NCBI GenBank assembly: GCA_964343805.1
Contig: CAYFLR010000006.1
Coordinates: 62,001 to 126,000, forward strand
Direction of reading: 5' to 3'
Length of the DNA stretch: 64,000 bases
Origin: CAYFLR01 sp964343805
Lineage (GTDB): Bacteria; Bdellovibrionota_B; Oligoflexia; CAYFLR01
Part shown: in pieces, positions 54,977 through 64,000 of the stretch
Position numbering within the stretch: the stretch's first letter is position 1
How the letters are laid out: each line of letters starts with the position of its first letter
Notes under the pieces: model-generated
Told to the model about the DNA's origin: nothing
Database searches by the model: none
What the model saw: only the letters and a program-made list of their open reading frames with translations
Program-made: the position numbers and the translations under genes

Positions 54977-55004
54977 ACCATTTTAACAAACTAGTTAAAA
55001 TGGT
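54977..55004 (-). terminator. Perfect 11-bp palindrome after the RNHCP gene, terminator or operator
   Basis: ACCATTTTAAC (54977-54987) and GTTAAAATGGT (54994-55004) are complementary with a six-base loop. It lies 15 bases after the RNHCP stop and about 25 bases upstream of the -35 box of the TIGR02147-type gene. Low G+C makes it a weak terminator; an operator role is equally possible. Confidence 0.55.
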
Positions 55005-55018
55005 TTACCAAAGAGCAT

Positions 55019-55354
55019 CTACGGATTGGCTGACATAAGTTGTAAGATCAAGTTATAATCATCAGCCATAGCAACATCCTCTAAGGCGGCTTTATTACTT
55101 CTTTCAAAACCACAGACCGCACACCTGTGAATAATCATCACGCTCTTTTTAGAGTGATAGTATGTTCTGATTGGCTCCATATCTCCTCCGCACTGAGCGT
55201 TTCGATCCCCAGGATTATCATCTACATGCTTAGAATGAAGACATAAAGGACAGTGATTCCTAATAGATCCATTTCTTAAGGGAGGTATAGTTTGATTGCA
55301 GTTTAAGCAAATAAAACCATTATTTTTTCCCTGCATGGAAAAGTTTTTAACCAT
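55019..55354 (-). CDS. RNHCP-domain protein
   Basis: The 111-residue protein carries the RNHCP motif itself (SIRNHCPLCLHSKHVD), followed by PGDR and CGG-x-MEPI, which define this small Cys-rich family of unknown function. The Cys pairs (CLNC, CPLC, CGG, CAVC) suggest one or two zinc sites. It has no signal peptide. Its start lies 5 bases after the purA stop, so the two share a transcript. Confidence 0.88.
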   Translation of the reverse strand: MVKNFSMQGKNNGFICLNCNQTIPPLRNGSIRNHCPLCLHSKHVDDNPGDRNAQCGGDMEPIRTYYHSKKSVMIIHRCAVCGFERSNKAALEDVAMADDYNLILQLMSANP

Positions 55355-55359
55355 AACAA

Positions 55360-56646
55360 TCAGTGCTCATCCACACGGATAATATGCTCTCTACCTGGTC
55401 CAACTGATATAAGAGAAATTTTTACATCTAGAAAGGCTGATATCATCTGAATATAAGAACGGACAGACGAAGGAAGTTCTTGATAATCACGAATTTCAGC
55501 AATATCAGTTTTCCAGCCCTCAAATTCTTCGAAAAGAGGCTCGACCTTGCATAATTCATTATAATCAGAAGGAAATTGATCTATTTTTTCCCCATTTAAG
55601 AGGTAGGACTTACAGTACTTAATTTTATCAAAGGAAGAAAGCACATCGAGCTTGGTTAAAATAAGCTCATCAATACCATTGACCTCTACAGCATATTTTA
55701 ATGCAACCAAATCAAGCCAGCCACACCTTCGAACTCGACCTGTGGTAGCTCCATATTCCCGACCAATTTCCATGAGCATTTTGCCATTATCATCGTTGAT
55801 TTCGGTGGTAAGAACTCCAGAACCAACACGGGTCACATAGGCTTTTGCAACCCCGACCACCTTATCAATAAAACGAGGAGAAATACCAGCTCCAGCACAA
55901 GCTCCACCTGCGGTTGTATTAGAAGAGGTTACGAAGGGATAGGTACCATGATCTACATCGAGCATAGCCCCTTGAGCGCCTTCCAAAAGAATTCTTTTCC
56001 CCTGTTTGTTCCAATCATAGAACTTGCGAGTCAGATCTTTTACATAGGGGGAAAAAAACTTAGAATACCCTTCTAGTTCAGCTTTTGCTTTTTCAAAAGG
56101 CTCCTCAGCCAAAATAGAGTCATAAAGACGCTCTTTAGCAATGGTGTCATAAAGATGTTGCAATTTTTCTAACCAAACCTGATTATCAAGCAAATCACCC
56201 ATTCGTAAACCAGTACGCATAGCTTTTAACTCATAAGCAGGACCTATTCCTCGGAGAGTGGTTCCAATTTTACCATCACCCTTTCCTTGTTCTCTCAACT
56301 TATCAATCTTTCTATAAAGAGGAAGAATGATATGAGACTTATTACTAATCATAAAGTTCTTTGACTTAACTTCAATTCCCAGATCCTCAATCATTGAAAT
56401 CTCTTGTTTTAATTCTTCGAGATCAATGACCACACCATTTCCTATTACAGAAACTTTATTGGAATGGAGAATACCGCAGGGAACCAAATGACAAACAAGA
56501 GGTTTTCCTTTGTAAATGAGGGTGTGACCCGCATTATTTCCACCTTGAAAACGAGCGATAATATCAGCCTTCTCAGCTAATACGTCAACAATTTTTCCTT
56601 TTCCTTCGTCGCCAAATTGCGCACCCAATACTATTTTAGATCCCAT
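55360..56646 (-). CDS. purA: Adenylosuccinate synthetase
   Basis: PurA makes adenylosuccinate from IMP and aspartate using GTP, the first committed step to AMP. The P-loop-like GDEGKGK near residue 12 of KIVLGAQFGDEGKGKIVD, the GGNNAGHT Arg-loop, and the TTTGRxRRCGWLDLV-like stretch (TTGRVRRCGWLDLVALKYAV) are diagnostic. The 428-residue length is normal. GGAGGAACT before the ATG at 56646 supports that start over an upstream in-frame one. It is operonic with the RNHCP gene. Confidence 0.96.
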   Translation of the reverse strand: MGSKIVLGAQFGDEGKGKIVDVLAEKADIIARFQGGNNAGHTLIYKGKPLVCHLVPCGILHSNKVSVIGNGVVIDLEELKQEISMIEDLGIEVKSKNFMISNKSHIILPLYRKIDKLREQGKGDGKIGTTLRGIGPAYELKAMRTGLRMGDLLDNQVWLEKLQHLYDTIAKERLYDSILAEEPFEKAKAELEGYSKFFSPYVKDLTRKFYDWNKQGKRILLEGAQGAMLDVDHGTYPFVTSSNTTAGGACAGAGISPRFIDKVVGVAKAYVTRVGSGVLTTEINDDNGKMLMEIGREYGATTGRVRRCGWLDLVALKYAVEVNGIDELILTKLDVLSSFDKIKYCKSYLLNGEKIDQFPSDYNELCKVEPLFEEFEGWKTDIAEIRDYQELPSSVRSYIQMISAFLDVKISLISVGPGREHIIRVDEH

Positions 56647-56826
56647 AGTTCCTCCGATGTGGGACAAATACTAGAATAATTTACACATGCTGTCTTACAT
56701 TTCTCCCTTTCAATCGTCAATCACCAATTGAGTTACCTTGAATATTTAGGCACACACCTCAGTGTGAACCTGGTTATTTCAATATCCCAGTTGACTATTA
56801 ACTAACTTTTCTTTATTAAAGATCAG

Positions 56827-57321
56827 ATGAGCTACAAAGAAAAAGTCATTCCTTATTCTCAAATTCTACCAACATTTAGGTCATTGCGAGAACGTGAGAG
56901 TAAAATAGTCTTTACTAACGGCTGCTTTGATTTACTCCATCCAGGTCATATTGAGTACTTAGAGCAAGCAAAAGAATTAGGTGATATTCTAGCCGTAGGA
57001 CTTAATAGTGACAAGTCTGTCTCTAGACTAAAAGGGGCTAAGAGACCTATTAATTGCGAAGTTGATCGAGCACACATGTTAGCCGCTTTATCTTGTGTAA
57101 ATTATGTTATAATCTTTGAGCAAGATACCCCCTATGAGCTTATTAATGCAATCAAGCCGCATGTATTAGTAAAGGGGGGAGACTGGAAGGCAGAAGAAAT
57201 TGTAGGAAATGATGTGGTACAAAAATGTGGTGGAAAAGTAATGTCACTCCATTTTAAGGAGTCTTACTCTTCCACTGCCCTTATTGAAAAAATTGCAAGG
57301 CTTTATGGAACAAATGGTTAA
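56827..57321 (+). CDS. rfaE2: D-glycero-beta-D-manno-heptose 1-phosphate adenylyltransferase
   Basis: The small cytidylyltransferase-fold enzyme has the HxGH motif in TNGCFDLLHPGHIEYLEQAKELGD and a GLNSDKSVSRLKG stretch, followed by a KGGDWKAEEIVG signature. It makes ADP-heptose from heptose 1-phosphate in LPS core synthesis. In E. coli this is the C-terminal half of HldE; here it is a separate gene placed before the kinase gene, the reverse of the fused order. The kinase gene starts within its 3' end. Confidence 0.93.
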   Translation: MSYKEKVIPYSQILPTFRSLRERESKIVFTNGCFDLLHPGHIEYLEQAKELGDILAVGLNSDKSVSRLKGAKRPINCEVDRAHMLAALSCVNYVIIFEQDTPYELINAIKPHVLVKGGDWKAEEIVGNDVVQKCGGKVMSLHFKESYSSTALIEKIARLYGTNG

Positions 57322-58318
57322 TTACTTATCATCAAATACAATCAATCTCATCTCCTCTGCCAAAATACTAGTTATTGGAGACTTAATTCTCGATGAATTC
57401 ATCATGGGAGATGTGGATAGAATTTCTCCTGAAGCCCCTGTTCCTGTTATTGATGTAAAATCTAGGACGCTGACTCCTGGTGGTGCTGCCAACGTAGCTG
57501 CTAATATTTGTTCAGCAGGTGGTGATGCCTATTTAACAGGTATTATTGGTGATGATCAGGCAGGGCTTAGTTTAATAAAAACCATTCAAGAATATGGTCT
57601 TTCTAACGACTTTATTTTCCAAGAAGATGAACGTCGAACTTCAAAAAAGACAAGACTCATTTCTCAAAATCAACAAGTGATTCGCTTTGACGAAGAGGAT
57701 CGTCATAATGTTTCACAAGATAGTGAACAGGCCTTATTGACCCATGTAAATGAGATTGTCACGAAATACAAACCGGACATTATTATCTTTTCAGATTATA
57801 ACAAAGGAACTCTCACCCCCAATGTGATAAAAAATGTCATTTCTTTAGCAAAAGAGCTTAAGATAAGGGTTATGGGAGATATAAAAAATAATAAGCTTTC
57901 TGTTTACCAAGGCATAACCTGCATCAAGCCAAATCAAAAAGAAGCAATTGAAATGGCTGGAATCCCTCTCAATCAAGAAAGCGATGTAGATCGTATTGGG
58001 CGAATCATATTAGAAAAACTTCAAGCCGAATTCGTGATTATAACTCGAGGTAAAGAGGGAATGAGCATTGTTCAGCAAGGTCTTCCCACTATTAATATTC
58101 CCGCTTTTGCCAAACATGTCTATGATGTCACAGGTGCAGGAGATACAGTCATCAGTATATTCGCAATGGCCTACTCCCAAGGAATCCCCCTTAAAGAGGC
58201 TGGATACTTAGCTAATATTGCGGCAAATATTGTCGTTGGTAAAGTGGGCACAACCGTGATTGAACATAAAGAACTTATTTCATTCTTAAATTCACAATCT
58301 TCAAAAGCAGTGAACTAA
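57305..58318 (+). CDS. rfaE1: D-glycero-beta-D-manno-heptose-7-phosphate kinase
   Basis: This PfkB-type kinase phosphorylates heptose 7-phosphate at C1. The signatures are ILVIGDLILDEFIMGDVDRISPEAPVPV, RTLTPGGAANVAANICSAGG, and the catalytic VTGAGDT near residue 280. I place the start at ATG 57305 (57314 and an upstream TTG are possible), so it overlaps rfaE2 by about 17 bases. The C-terminal 50 residues are helical, as usual. It is followed 1 base later by gmk. Confidence 0.92.
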   Translation: MEQMVNYLSSNTINLISSAKILVIGDLILDEFIMGDVDRISPEAPVPVIDVKSRTLTPGGAANVAANICSAGGDAYLTGIIGDDQAGLSLIKTIQEYGLSNDFIFQEDERRTSKKTRLISQNQQVIRFDEEDRHNVSQDSEQALLTHVNEIVTKYKPDIIIFSDYNKGTLTPNVIKNVISLAKELKIRVMGDIKNNKLSVYQGITCIKPNQKEAIEMAGIPLNQESDVDRIGRIILEKLQAEFVIITRGKEGMSIVQQGLPTINIPAFAKHVYDVTGAGDTVISIFAMAYSQGIPLKEAGYLANIAANIVVGKVGTTVIEHKELISFLNSQSSKAVN

Positions 58319-58319
58319 A

Positions 58320-58961
58320 ATGATAAAATTATCCCCCCCCGCCCTACCAGTAATTATTTCAGCTCCTTCAGGCACAGGGAAGACCTCGGTAGAGCTTGAC
58401 TTATGTGCCAAGGTTGAAAATATCCAGCGATCCATATCTTTCACCACCCGGTCTCCGCGCCAAGGTGAGAATCATGGAGAAGATTATTATTTTGTCACAC
58501 CAGCTGAATTTGACAATAAGTTAAAAACCAATGACTTCATCGAACACGCAAAAGTCCATAATAACAGCTATGGAACTTGCCGCCAAAAAGTCATGGAAGC
58601 CCAGGCAAACAATGATTTTATTTTACTTGTGATTGACACTCAGGGAGCTTTTCAGATTAAACAGTCCATGAAAGAGGCGATCAGCATTTTTATGCTTCCT
58701 CCCTCTTTCGATATTCTGCACCAAAGATTGAGCGATCGAAAGTCAGAAGGGTCTGATTCTCTGGCTACCCGACTCCGAAATGGGCAAAAAGAGATCGAGC
58801 AAGCCTTTAAATTTGATTATGTGGTTGTGAATGAGAAGGTCTCCCAATGTGCAGATGATATTATTTTCATCCTACAAAATCGCAACTCTGCCAGCGATAA
58901 GTTTTCGGTCAAACAGCGATCAAACATCATCCAAAAAATACTCGACGGTTACCCAAAATAA
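58320..58961 (+). CDS. gmk: Guanylate kinase
   Basis: Gmk converts GMP to GDP. The P-loop is SAPSGTGKTS, the GMP-binding part includes SFTTRSPRQGENHGEDYYFV and the NSYGT region, and the lid and catalytic area run through RLSDRKSEGSDSLATRL. Two details differ from textbook Gmk: VIDTQGAFQIK replaces DIDVQGALQVK, and the tail is short. The coupling to rfaE1 (one base) suggests one transcript with rfaE2-rfaE1. Confidence 0.92.
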   Translation: MIKLSPPALPVIISAPSGTGKTSVELDLCAKVENIQRSISFTTRSPRQGENHGEDYYFVTPAEFDNKLKTNDFIEHAKVHNNSYGTCRQKVMEAQANNDFILLVIDTQGAFQIKQSMKEAISIFMLPPSFDILHQRLSDRKSEGSDSLATRLRNGQKEIEQAFKFDYVVVNEKVSQCADDIIFILQNRNSASDKFSVKQRSNIIQKILDGYPK

Positions 58962-59142
58962 AGAAATCCGACAAATAGCTCCCCAAACTTCTATCAAGCT
59001 TTCCTATTGTTTATACAGAGTTGGCTAACGAAAACGTAGGTCCACAAGGCGGCAAAAAAGACACAAGAAGATAGTACAATACAAGTACAGCTTGAAGTGC
59101 CTTTTGAAGCCAACACAGAGGGCGTTCGTTTTAGGACGCCAA

Positions 59143-62100
59143 CTAGCGGTTGAGTTCGACAGAGACGACTTTCGATATACCCTTCTCCTGCATAGTAATA
59201 CCAAAAAGATCATCAGCCACTTCAACCGTCCTCTTATTGTGGGTAATGAGAATGAATTGAAACTGTGATGAAAGACTTTTTAATAACTGATTGTATCGTT
59301 CTACATTGGCTTCATCGAGCGGAGCATCTACTTCATCTAAGAAACAGAAGCTAGTGGGATTTGTTTTTAATAAAGAGAATATAAGACAAATGGCGGTGAG
59401 AGCTTTTTCTCCGCCAGAGAACAAGGATAGGCTGGTCATTTTTTTGCCCGGCAGCTGTGCGTGAATTTCTACCCCCGACTCAAGGACTTCTTCTCGGTTG
59501 GTAATAGTTAATTCAACGGAACCACCTGGAAACAAAATAGGAAAGAGCTCTTTAAAATGAGCATTGACTTTGTCAAAAGTTTGAAAAAACTTTCTCTTGG
59601 CATCTTGCCTGGTCTTTTTAATCGCCTCTTCCAGCTGCTGCATGGTATTTTCAATGTCCTCCTTCTGGCTGACATTGAAATCATACCGCTCAACAATTTT
59701 GTTATAATCATTCACCGCCAGTAGGTTGACGGGTCCCAATTGATCGATTTCAAATTGAAGTTGGGTGATCTGCTTTTTCCCTTGCTCTTCCTTATAATTA
59801 GGAACTAGTAATTCATGAAAGGTATCTAATATGGATATGTCATATTTTTCCCGAGCAGATTCCTCCATGTGTTTAAGCTCGAGAGAGGTTTCAGATACAT
59901 CAAGTTGCAGCTGAGTCTTGGCGTCTTTCGACTTTTCATGCTTCATTCTCAGTTTGTTATATTCAACTTCTAATCCCTCTAGTTGAATATACATCTCTTT
60001 CACTCTTTGCTTATGTTCTACAACAAAGTTCTCTTCTTCTTTTTTCTGCTCTATATCACCTGCAATTTCAGTTTTTAGATCAAATACGTCCGCATTTAAA
60101 TTGTCATTGAGGACGTTGAGACGTTGGCACTCACGCTCTTTTTCCTCTAGAACTCCTTGCCAATCATCTATATTTTCTGAAAGTTGCTCTAGCTCACGTT
60201 TTTTCGATTCGTAATTTTCTTTGAGGGTAGCTAAATTCACCTGTTTTTCTGAAATACTTCGGCCTAAAACCTTTCGAGCTTCCAACTTCTCCCGCAGTTC
60301 CTCTTGGATAGAAGTAAGAGAAAGTTCTAAGGTTTGATTCTCCTGTTCCTTTTCGCAAATAGACTGCTTCAAGGATTCGATGAGGGTTTCTAATTCTTGG
60401 TGTTTTCTATGGGAAGCTTGAACTTCGGAATCCAGCTTATCTCTCGCGATCTGGTCTTTCTCAATATCTATTTCTAAACGACCCAGATCTTTTTCTAAAG
60501 AGATGATTTCCAATTGAATCTCAGATAAAGGCTGCTCTCCGCCTTCTACTTCAGATTCTAAATTGGCGATTAAATCGAAAACTCCATCGAGTTTATCTTC
60601 TAAAAGTGACACATCTTCTTCCACCAGGTTCTTCCTTTGCTGAAGAAGCTTGATCTCTTTTCGACGTTTTAATAATTCTGCATCTTGCTGATTCTTACCA
60701 AATTCCCAAATGCCAGAGTTATGTAAAATGTCTCCATCTAGGTTAATGGTGGTCAGAGGGAGATTGGAATTTGATACCCCATCTACTGAAGCACTAGATA
60801 CAATCACCTGTTGAAGCAGGGATTTGATCATCTCATCATAGGGTCCCTCTGTTTTGAAACAATCTGCAAATGTCATACAGTCTGCGGGAAGCTCGGGAGA
60901 AGATTGCTTATGGAAATGCTCAACACAAATACACTTTATAACTCTCTCGTTAGCAAGGGCAATCTGTCTCAGCTCTTCAAGCTGACTCTCTTTTTCAACG
61001 ATAACCACTTCAAGTAACGAATGAGACTGTTGAATTGCCCCCGTTAACAAATCTTCATTTTCTATGAGATCTTGAGGAGGAGACCACTCTAGGTAGTCAG
61101 ACACAAAGGGAAATGATGTGGTGTGATCTCTTTTTTCATTTGAAAATAGATTCTTTTGATCAATCTCTTGTAAAGCTTCCAGCCTGGAGATAATGGATAC
61201 TGAAGTGGATTTCAAATCATGTAAATCAGACTCCAGTTTTTTTCGTTCTGAACTGAGTTCTGTTAGTTGGTCTTTGAGCTGCTGCTGTTGTTCAACCAGT
61301 CGGTCTTTCTCATTATTCTTTTCATCCAGATCATAATTGACCTCTAAAATCCTCTCATTCTTACTCTGCAGGAGTTGATCTAATTCAGTCAGCTCCTCTT
61401 TCACCTGCTCTACTTTTTCTGACAGCTGGCCGAAATTATCCTCTTGATGAGAAAGTTCACTGCTCTGTTTGATTAAAAAAGAATTACCTTCACTTAAAGA
61501 CTTTTGTAGCTCCTCAACTTGACGCTCTTCAGAGTTGGTCATATAAGTCAACTCATTCAACTCGTCCTGCAGTTCTTCTAACTTCTCCTTCTCGGTTTCA
61601 TAAAGATCTTCCTGCTTATAGACATTGGCTTCCATCTCATCAAGATTACCTTGATAATTGGAAAGCTTATCATTTAATTGCTCTATTTCTTTGGTAAGTT
61701 TGGCCTCCAAAGAGCTATTGTCTTTTATTCGCCCTTCGTACAGTTTAAGCCGTTCCTCACTGCTATGAATTCTCTCTCCCAAACGGTCAGATTCTCGCTC
61801 ACTGATATTGACCTTTTCAGACAGTGGAGCCACTTCTTCTTTCAATTGCTTTATCTGCTCTTCACTAGCAGCCATTTGCTCGAAGAAAGAGTCCTGCTTC
61901 TCATCAATTTCCAGCAATCTCTTTTTTCGTCGTTTAAAAAGAGAGTGCAGTTTATTGTAATAAAAAGCCATTAAAACCATTTCCGCTTCTTCTTTCTGTT
62001 TGCGGAGTTCTTTAAAACGATTGGCTTTATCCACCTGCACTTGCAGATTTTTTTTCTGCCCCTCTAATTCCAGCAGGATATTTTGCACATGCCCTAAATT

Positions 62101-62667
62101 AGTGACTGTTTTCTCTAAAATCTTTTCAGTCTCTTTGATCTTATTGCGATAGACAGAGATGTTGGCCGCATCCTCTAACATCAACCTCAACTCTTCTGGG
62201 CGGGCCTGAACAATTTGCTCTACCTGTCCCTGTGCAATGATGGCATAGGTTCGAGCCCCCAAACCTGAAGACATAAAAAAATTGGTGATATCTTTTAAAC
62301 GGCAGGGCACTTTATTGATAAAATATTCTTTTTGGCCTGTTCTAAAAATCCGACGGGTCAATACAATTTCATGATGATTAATATACTCGGGAGGACTGTC
62401 TCCTTTATCATTCTGGAAAGTGACACTCACCTCTGCATAATTCAAAGGCTTGTTGGCTTGGCTTCCACTGAAAATAATATCATCTTGGGAGTCTCCACGT
62501 AAAAACTTAGGATTCTGTTCTCCCATGACCCAACGCATGGAATCGACTATATTAGACTTACCACAGCCATTAGGTCCTACAATACCTGAAATACCCGGTC
62601 TAAAATTGAAAACCGATTTTTTACAAAAGGATTTAAAACCATATATTTCTATTTTTTGTAGAAACAT
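59143..62667 (-). CDS. smc: Chromosome segregation SMC protein
   Basis: The 1,174-residue ATPase has the SMC plan: N-terminal Walker A at 31-38 (GPNGCGKS), a long coiled coil, a hinge near 500-640 that is divergent in sequence, a second coiled coil, and the C-terminal signature LSLFSGGEKAL near 1080 with Walker B FLDEVDAPLDE (about 1110). SMC condenses and separates chromosomes together with ScpA/ScpB, which are not in this window. The hinge is shorter and less conserved than in B. subtilis. It starts 47 bases after the upstream gene. Confidence 0.95.
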   Translation of the reverse strand: MFLQKIEIYGFKSFCKKSVFNFRPGISGIVGPNGCGKSNIVDSMRWVMGEQNPKFLRGDSQDDIIFSGSQANKPLNYAEVSVTFQNDKGDSPPEYINHHEIVLTRRIFRTGQKEYFINKVPCRLKDITNFFMSSGLGARTYAIIAQGQVEQIVQARPEELRLMLEDAANISVYRNKIKETEKILEKTVTNLGHVQNILLELEGQKKNLQVQVDKANRFKELRKQKEEAEMVLMAFYYNKLHSLFKRRKKRLLEIDEKQDSFFEQMAASEEQIKQLKEEVAPLSEKVNISERESDRLGERIHSSEERLKLYEGRIKDNSSLEAKLTKEIEQLNDKLSNYQGNLDEMEANVYKQEDLYETEKEKLEELQDELNELTYMTNSEERQVEELQKSLSEGNSFLIKQSSELSHQEDNFGQLSEKVEQVKEELTELDQLLQSKNERILEVNYDLDEKNNEKDRLVEQQQQLKDQLTELSSERKKLESDLHDLKSTSVSIISRLEALQEIDQKNLFSNEKRDHTTSFPFVSDYLEWSPPQDLIENEDLLTGAIQQSHSLLEVVIVEKESQLEELRQIALANERVIKCICVEHFHKQSSPELPADCMTFADCFKTEGPYDEMIKSLLQQVIVSSASVDGVSNSNLPLTTINLDGDILHNSGIWEFGKNQQDAELLKRRKEIKLLQQRKNLVEEDVSLLEDKLDGVFDLIANLESEVEGGEQPLSEIQLEIISLEKDLGRLEIDIEKDQIARDKLDSEVQASHRKHQELETLIESLKQSICEKEQENQTLELSLTSIQEELREKLEARKVLGRSISEKQVNLATLKENYESKKRELEQLSENIDDWQGVLEEKERECQRLNVLNDNLNADVFDLKTEIAGDIEQKKEEENFVVEHKQRVKEMYIQLEGLEVEYNKLRMKHEKSKDAKTQLQLDVSETSLELKHMEESAREKYDISILDTFHELLVPNYKEEQGKKQITQLQFEIDQLGPVNLLAVNDYNKIVERYDFNVSQKEDIENTMQQLEEAIKKTRQDAKRKFFQTFDKVNAHFKELFPILFPGGSVELTITNREEVLESGVEIHAQLPGKKMTSLSLFSGGEKALTAICLIFSLLKTNPTSFCFLDEVDAPLDEANVERYNQLLKSLSSQFQFILITHNKRTVEVADDLFGITMQEKGISKVVSVELNR

Positions 62668-62714
62668 CCATCACTCAAACAAAGATTTTATAGAGTCTTG
62701 CATTTAGCCTAGCT

Positions 62715-64000
62715 TTATTCTATGGCCTTCAGAAGTTTTAAAACTCCCTCATTTTCAGAGAGTATAGAAAGAGAGTTCTCAAAAAAGTTTAAGACATAGA
62801 GCTTGTTATTAACAGTAACCACCTGCAGACTCCCTTCACCTTCAATGGGGCCATATAACGAGGATGGTTTGGTGCCATTAACAATACCTGGCTCCTGAAT
62901 AAAGGCAGATGAAATAACTTTATTGGTTACATCACCGTTAATAACCCAATTAACAATACCTATATTGGAATCACTCTTTCTATTTAACTTAACCGCGCTA
63001 ATGGGATTAATAACTGCAGTGGTATCTCCATCAGTATCATTAAAACCATAGATGGCGGTAAACTTAATGGCCTCTTTCTCTTTCAGATTCGAAACGAGAA
63101 AAACGGTTCCATTCCCTTTGGAAATGGCTATAAAGCTATCTTCATCTTCAGGCCATCGGAAAGATTCATCAGGGGTAGTATTCTCATTGGTGTTATTATT
63201 CTCATTGGTATTGGTATTGGTGTTTTCATTGGTATTGTCGAGTTCTTCTCCCAATACTAAATCCATACTATTACTGTTGCTATTTGAGTTTTTAAGACCT
63301 GAACTAGGTAGTGAAGCGATGACCATGCTCTTGGATACAAAGTTACCGAAAACAAATGTACTGAGATCTCCGGTGGGATAGATCGCTTTATTAATAGGTT
63401 GATGTCCGCCTGCCGCCAGCTTAGCAAGATCATAAACATAATAAGAAAAGTAAGCTTTGGAAGTTACATCCATATTATCAAAGTCACCTCGCTTGGTATT
63501 TTGCGCGTCATAACTGGTGGGTAGAACTAACATGGAATTAGGTGGCAAAAAGTGCATCACCTCAGTGTTCATAGCCAATTCACCTAAAAGCACGGGGTTC
63601 GCAAGTGTTTTGACATTCAATTCATAGAGAAGGCTTCCCATAGCAGAAACAGAAGACTTGACTTTAGTGGCCACAAAAACTCGCTCTTCCTTGTCATCCG
63701 CTTCCATATTGAATGGAGACATGAATGAACGATAGTCAGTGAGAACAAGATCAAAGGTGTGTTCCAGAACAGGATTAAAAGGATCAGTAAAATCAAAAAG
63801 TAAAATGCCATCATCAAAAGTTGAGACTAACACCTTCTTTTTCTTATTTAAAACCAACATTTTAGCCGCCATAGAAGGGACTTCAATACTGGCTACTTTT
63901 TTATCACCCACCGAATCAACGACTAAAATGGAGCCTGATTGGTGCACCTGATTGTAATTACTACTCAAAATCAGAACATAATCATCCAGTAAAGCCATAT
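62715..64000 (-). CDS. Beta-propeller-like protein with an Asn/Thr/Glu-rich insert, 5' end outside window
   Basis: The frame is open to the window edge, so the Met at 63998 is not necessarily the start. The visible ~428 residues contain repeated strand-rich segments (GSILVVDSVGDKKVASIEV, DDGILLFDFTDPFNPVL) resembling LVIVD or WD-type propeller blades. A low-complexity Asn/Thr/Glu insert (residues ~250-280) is encoded by hexanucleotide-like repeats. It precedes smc on the same strand, 47 bases away, but no functional link is evident. The signal peptide, if any, is not visible. Confidence 0.75.
   Translation of the reverse strand, partial: MALLDDYVLILSSNYNQVHQSGSILVVDSVGDKKVASIEVPSMAAKMLVLNKKKKVLVSTFDDGILLFDFTDPFNPVLEHTFDLVLTDYRSFMSPFNMEADDKEERVFVATKVKSSVSAMGSLLYELNVKTLANPVLLGELAMNTEVMHFLPPNSMLVLPTSYDAQNTKRGDFDNMDVTSKAYFSYYVYDLAKLAAGGHQPINKAIYPTGDLSTFVFGNFVSKSMVIASLPSSGLKNSNSNSNSMDLVLGEELDNTNENTNTNTNENNNTNENTTPDESFRWPEDEDSFIAISKGNGTVFLVSNLKEKEAIKFTAIYGFNDTDGDTTAVINPISAVKLNRKSDSNIGIVNWVINGDVTNKVISSAFIQEPGIVNGTKPSSLYGPIEGEGSLQVVTVNNKLYVLNFFENSLSILSENEGVLKLLKAIE
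63181..63240 (-). repeat. Hexanucleotide-like repeat encoding an Asn/Thr/Glu run
   Basis: ATTGGT-type units recur with small variations through about 60 bases of the beta-propeller gene. The unit length of six keeps the frame, so copy-number change would alter protein length rather than cause frameshift. Confidence 0.7.

Overview
The window is a draft, A+T-rich stretch of a chromosome (roughly 40% G+C by eye) from a motile Gram-negative bacterium. The outer membrane is implied by heptose-type lipopolysaccharide genes, LolA and several beta-barrel-like proteins; motility by a flagellin with a sigma-28-type promoter and CheD-like and HPt proteins. A TIGR02147-type regulator, an RNHCP protein, many receiver-TPR proteins, a PEGA-tailed Ser/Thr kinase and a Bdellovibrio-like flagellin N-terminus suggest the Bdellovibrionota/Oligoflexia (old deltaproteobacterial) area. 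This placement is an inference, since no rRNA is present. I see no tRNA, rRNA, CRISPR array, prophage or intact insertion sequence. Six runs of N mark scaffold joins. At three of them (13445, 21035, 26120) the flanks can be merged to give an intact gene, so those gaps probably hold no missing sequence.

Layout. 1-5139: the 3' part of a giant Ig-like/FG-GAP surface protein. 5155-6958: an HPt protein and a CheD-receiver fusion. 7167-12376: a HEAT-like protein, a DnaC-like loader with a small partner, a DUF2062 membrane protein and an aminotransferase. 12482-16184: a two-gene operon of a sigma-factor-like protein with a membrane segment and a MshEN protein with a long acidic repeat tail. 16406-21714: a receiver, a small helical protein, a glycosyltransferase-TPR protein, an RluA-type pseudouridine synthase, a small chaperone-sized protein, then flagellin. 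21991-26925: two more receiver proteins and a secreted Ig-like protein. 27144-34458: rsmI, a YbhN-type membrane protein and an envelope/LPS group (GT4, GT9, LpxL-type acyltransferase) mixed with secreted proteins and rimI.

34468-41523 is mostly housekeeping on the minus strand: rimO, lolA, ftsK, hslU and hslV. 41722-46674 holds secreted and outer-membrane proteins and a TPR/winged-helix regulator. 46675-49445 holds queE, a lipoprotein, a pentapeptide-repeat protein and a regulator with a degenerate ImmA/IrrE domain whose promoter carries a 30-bp palindrome. 49663-54885 holds the kinase, small envelope proteins, a probable plus-strand small RNA (about 52745-52884) and a TIGR02147-type regulator whose frame runs into a secreted Gln/Glu-rich protein with its own ribosome-binding site. 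55019-64000: RNHCP protein, purA, a split heptose-activation pair (rfaE2, rfaE1), gmk, smc and the end of a beta-propeller protein.

The most promising unexplained items are the membrane-anchored sigma-like/MshEN-acidic operon, the nested regulator/secreted-protein gene with neighbouring outer-membrane genes and small RNA, and the palindrome-controlled pseudo-ImmA/pentapeptide pair. All functional links between neighbours are inferred from position and domain content alone.
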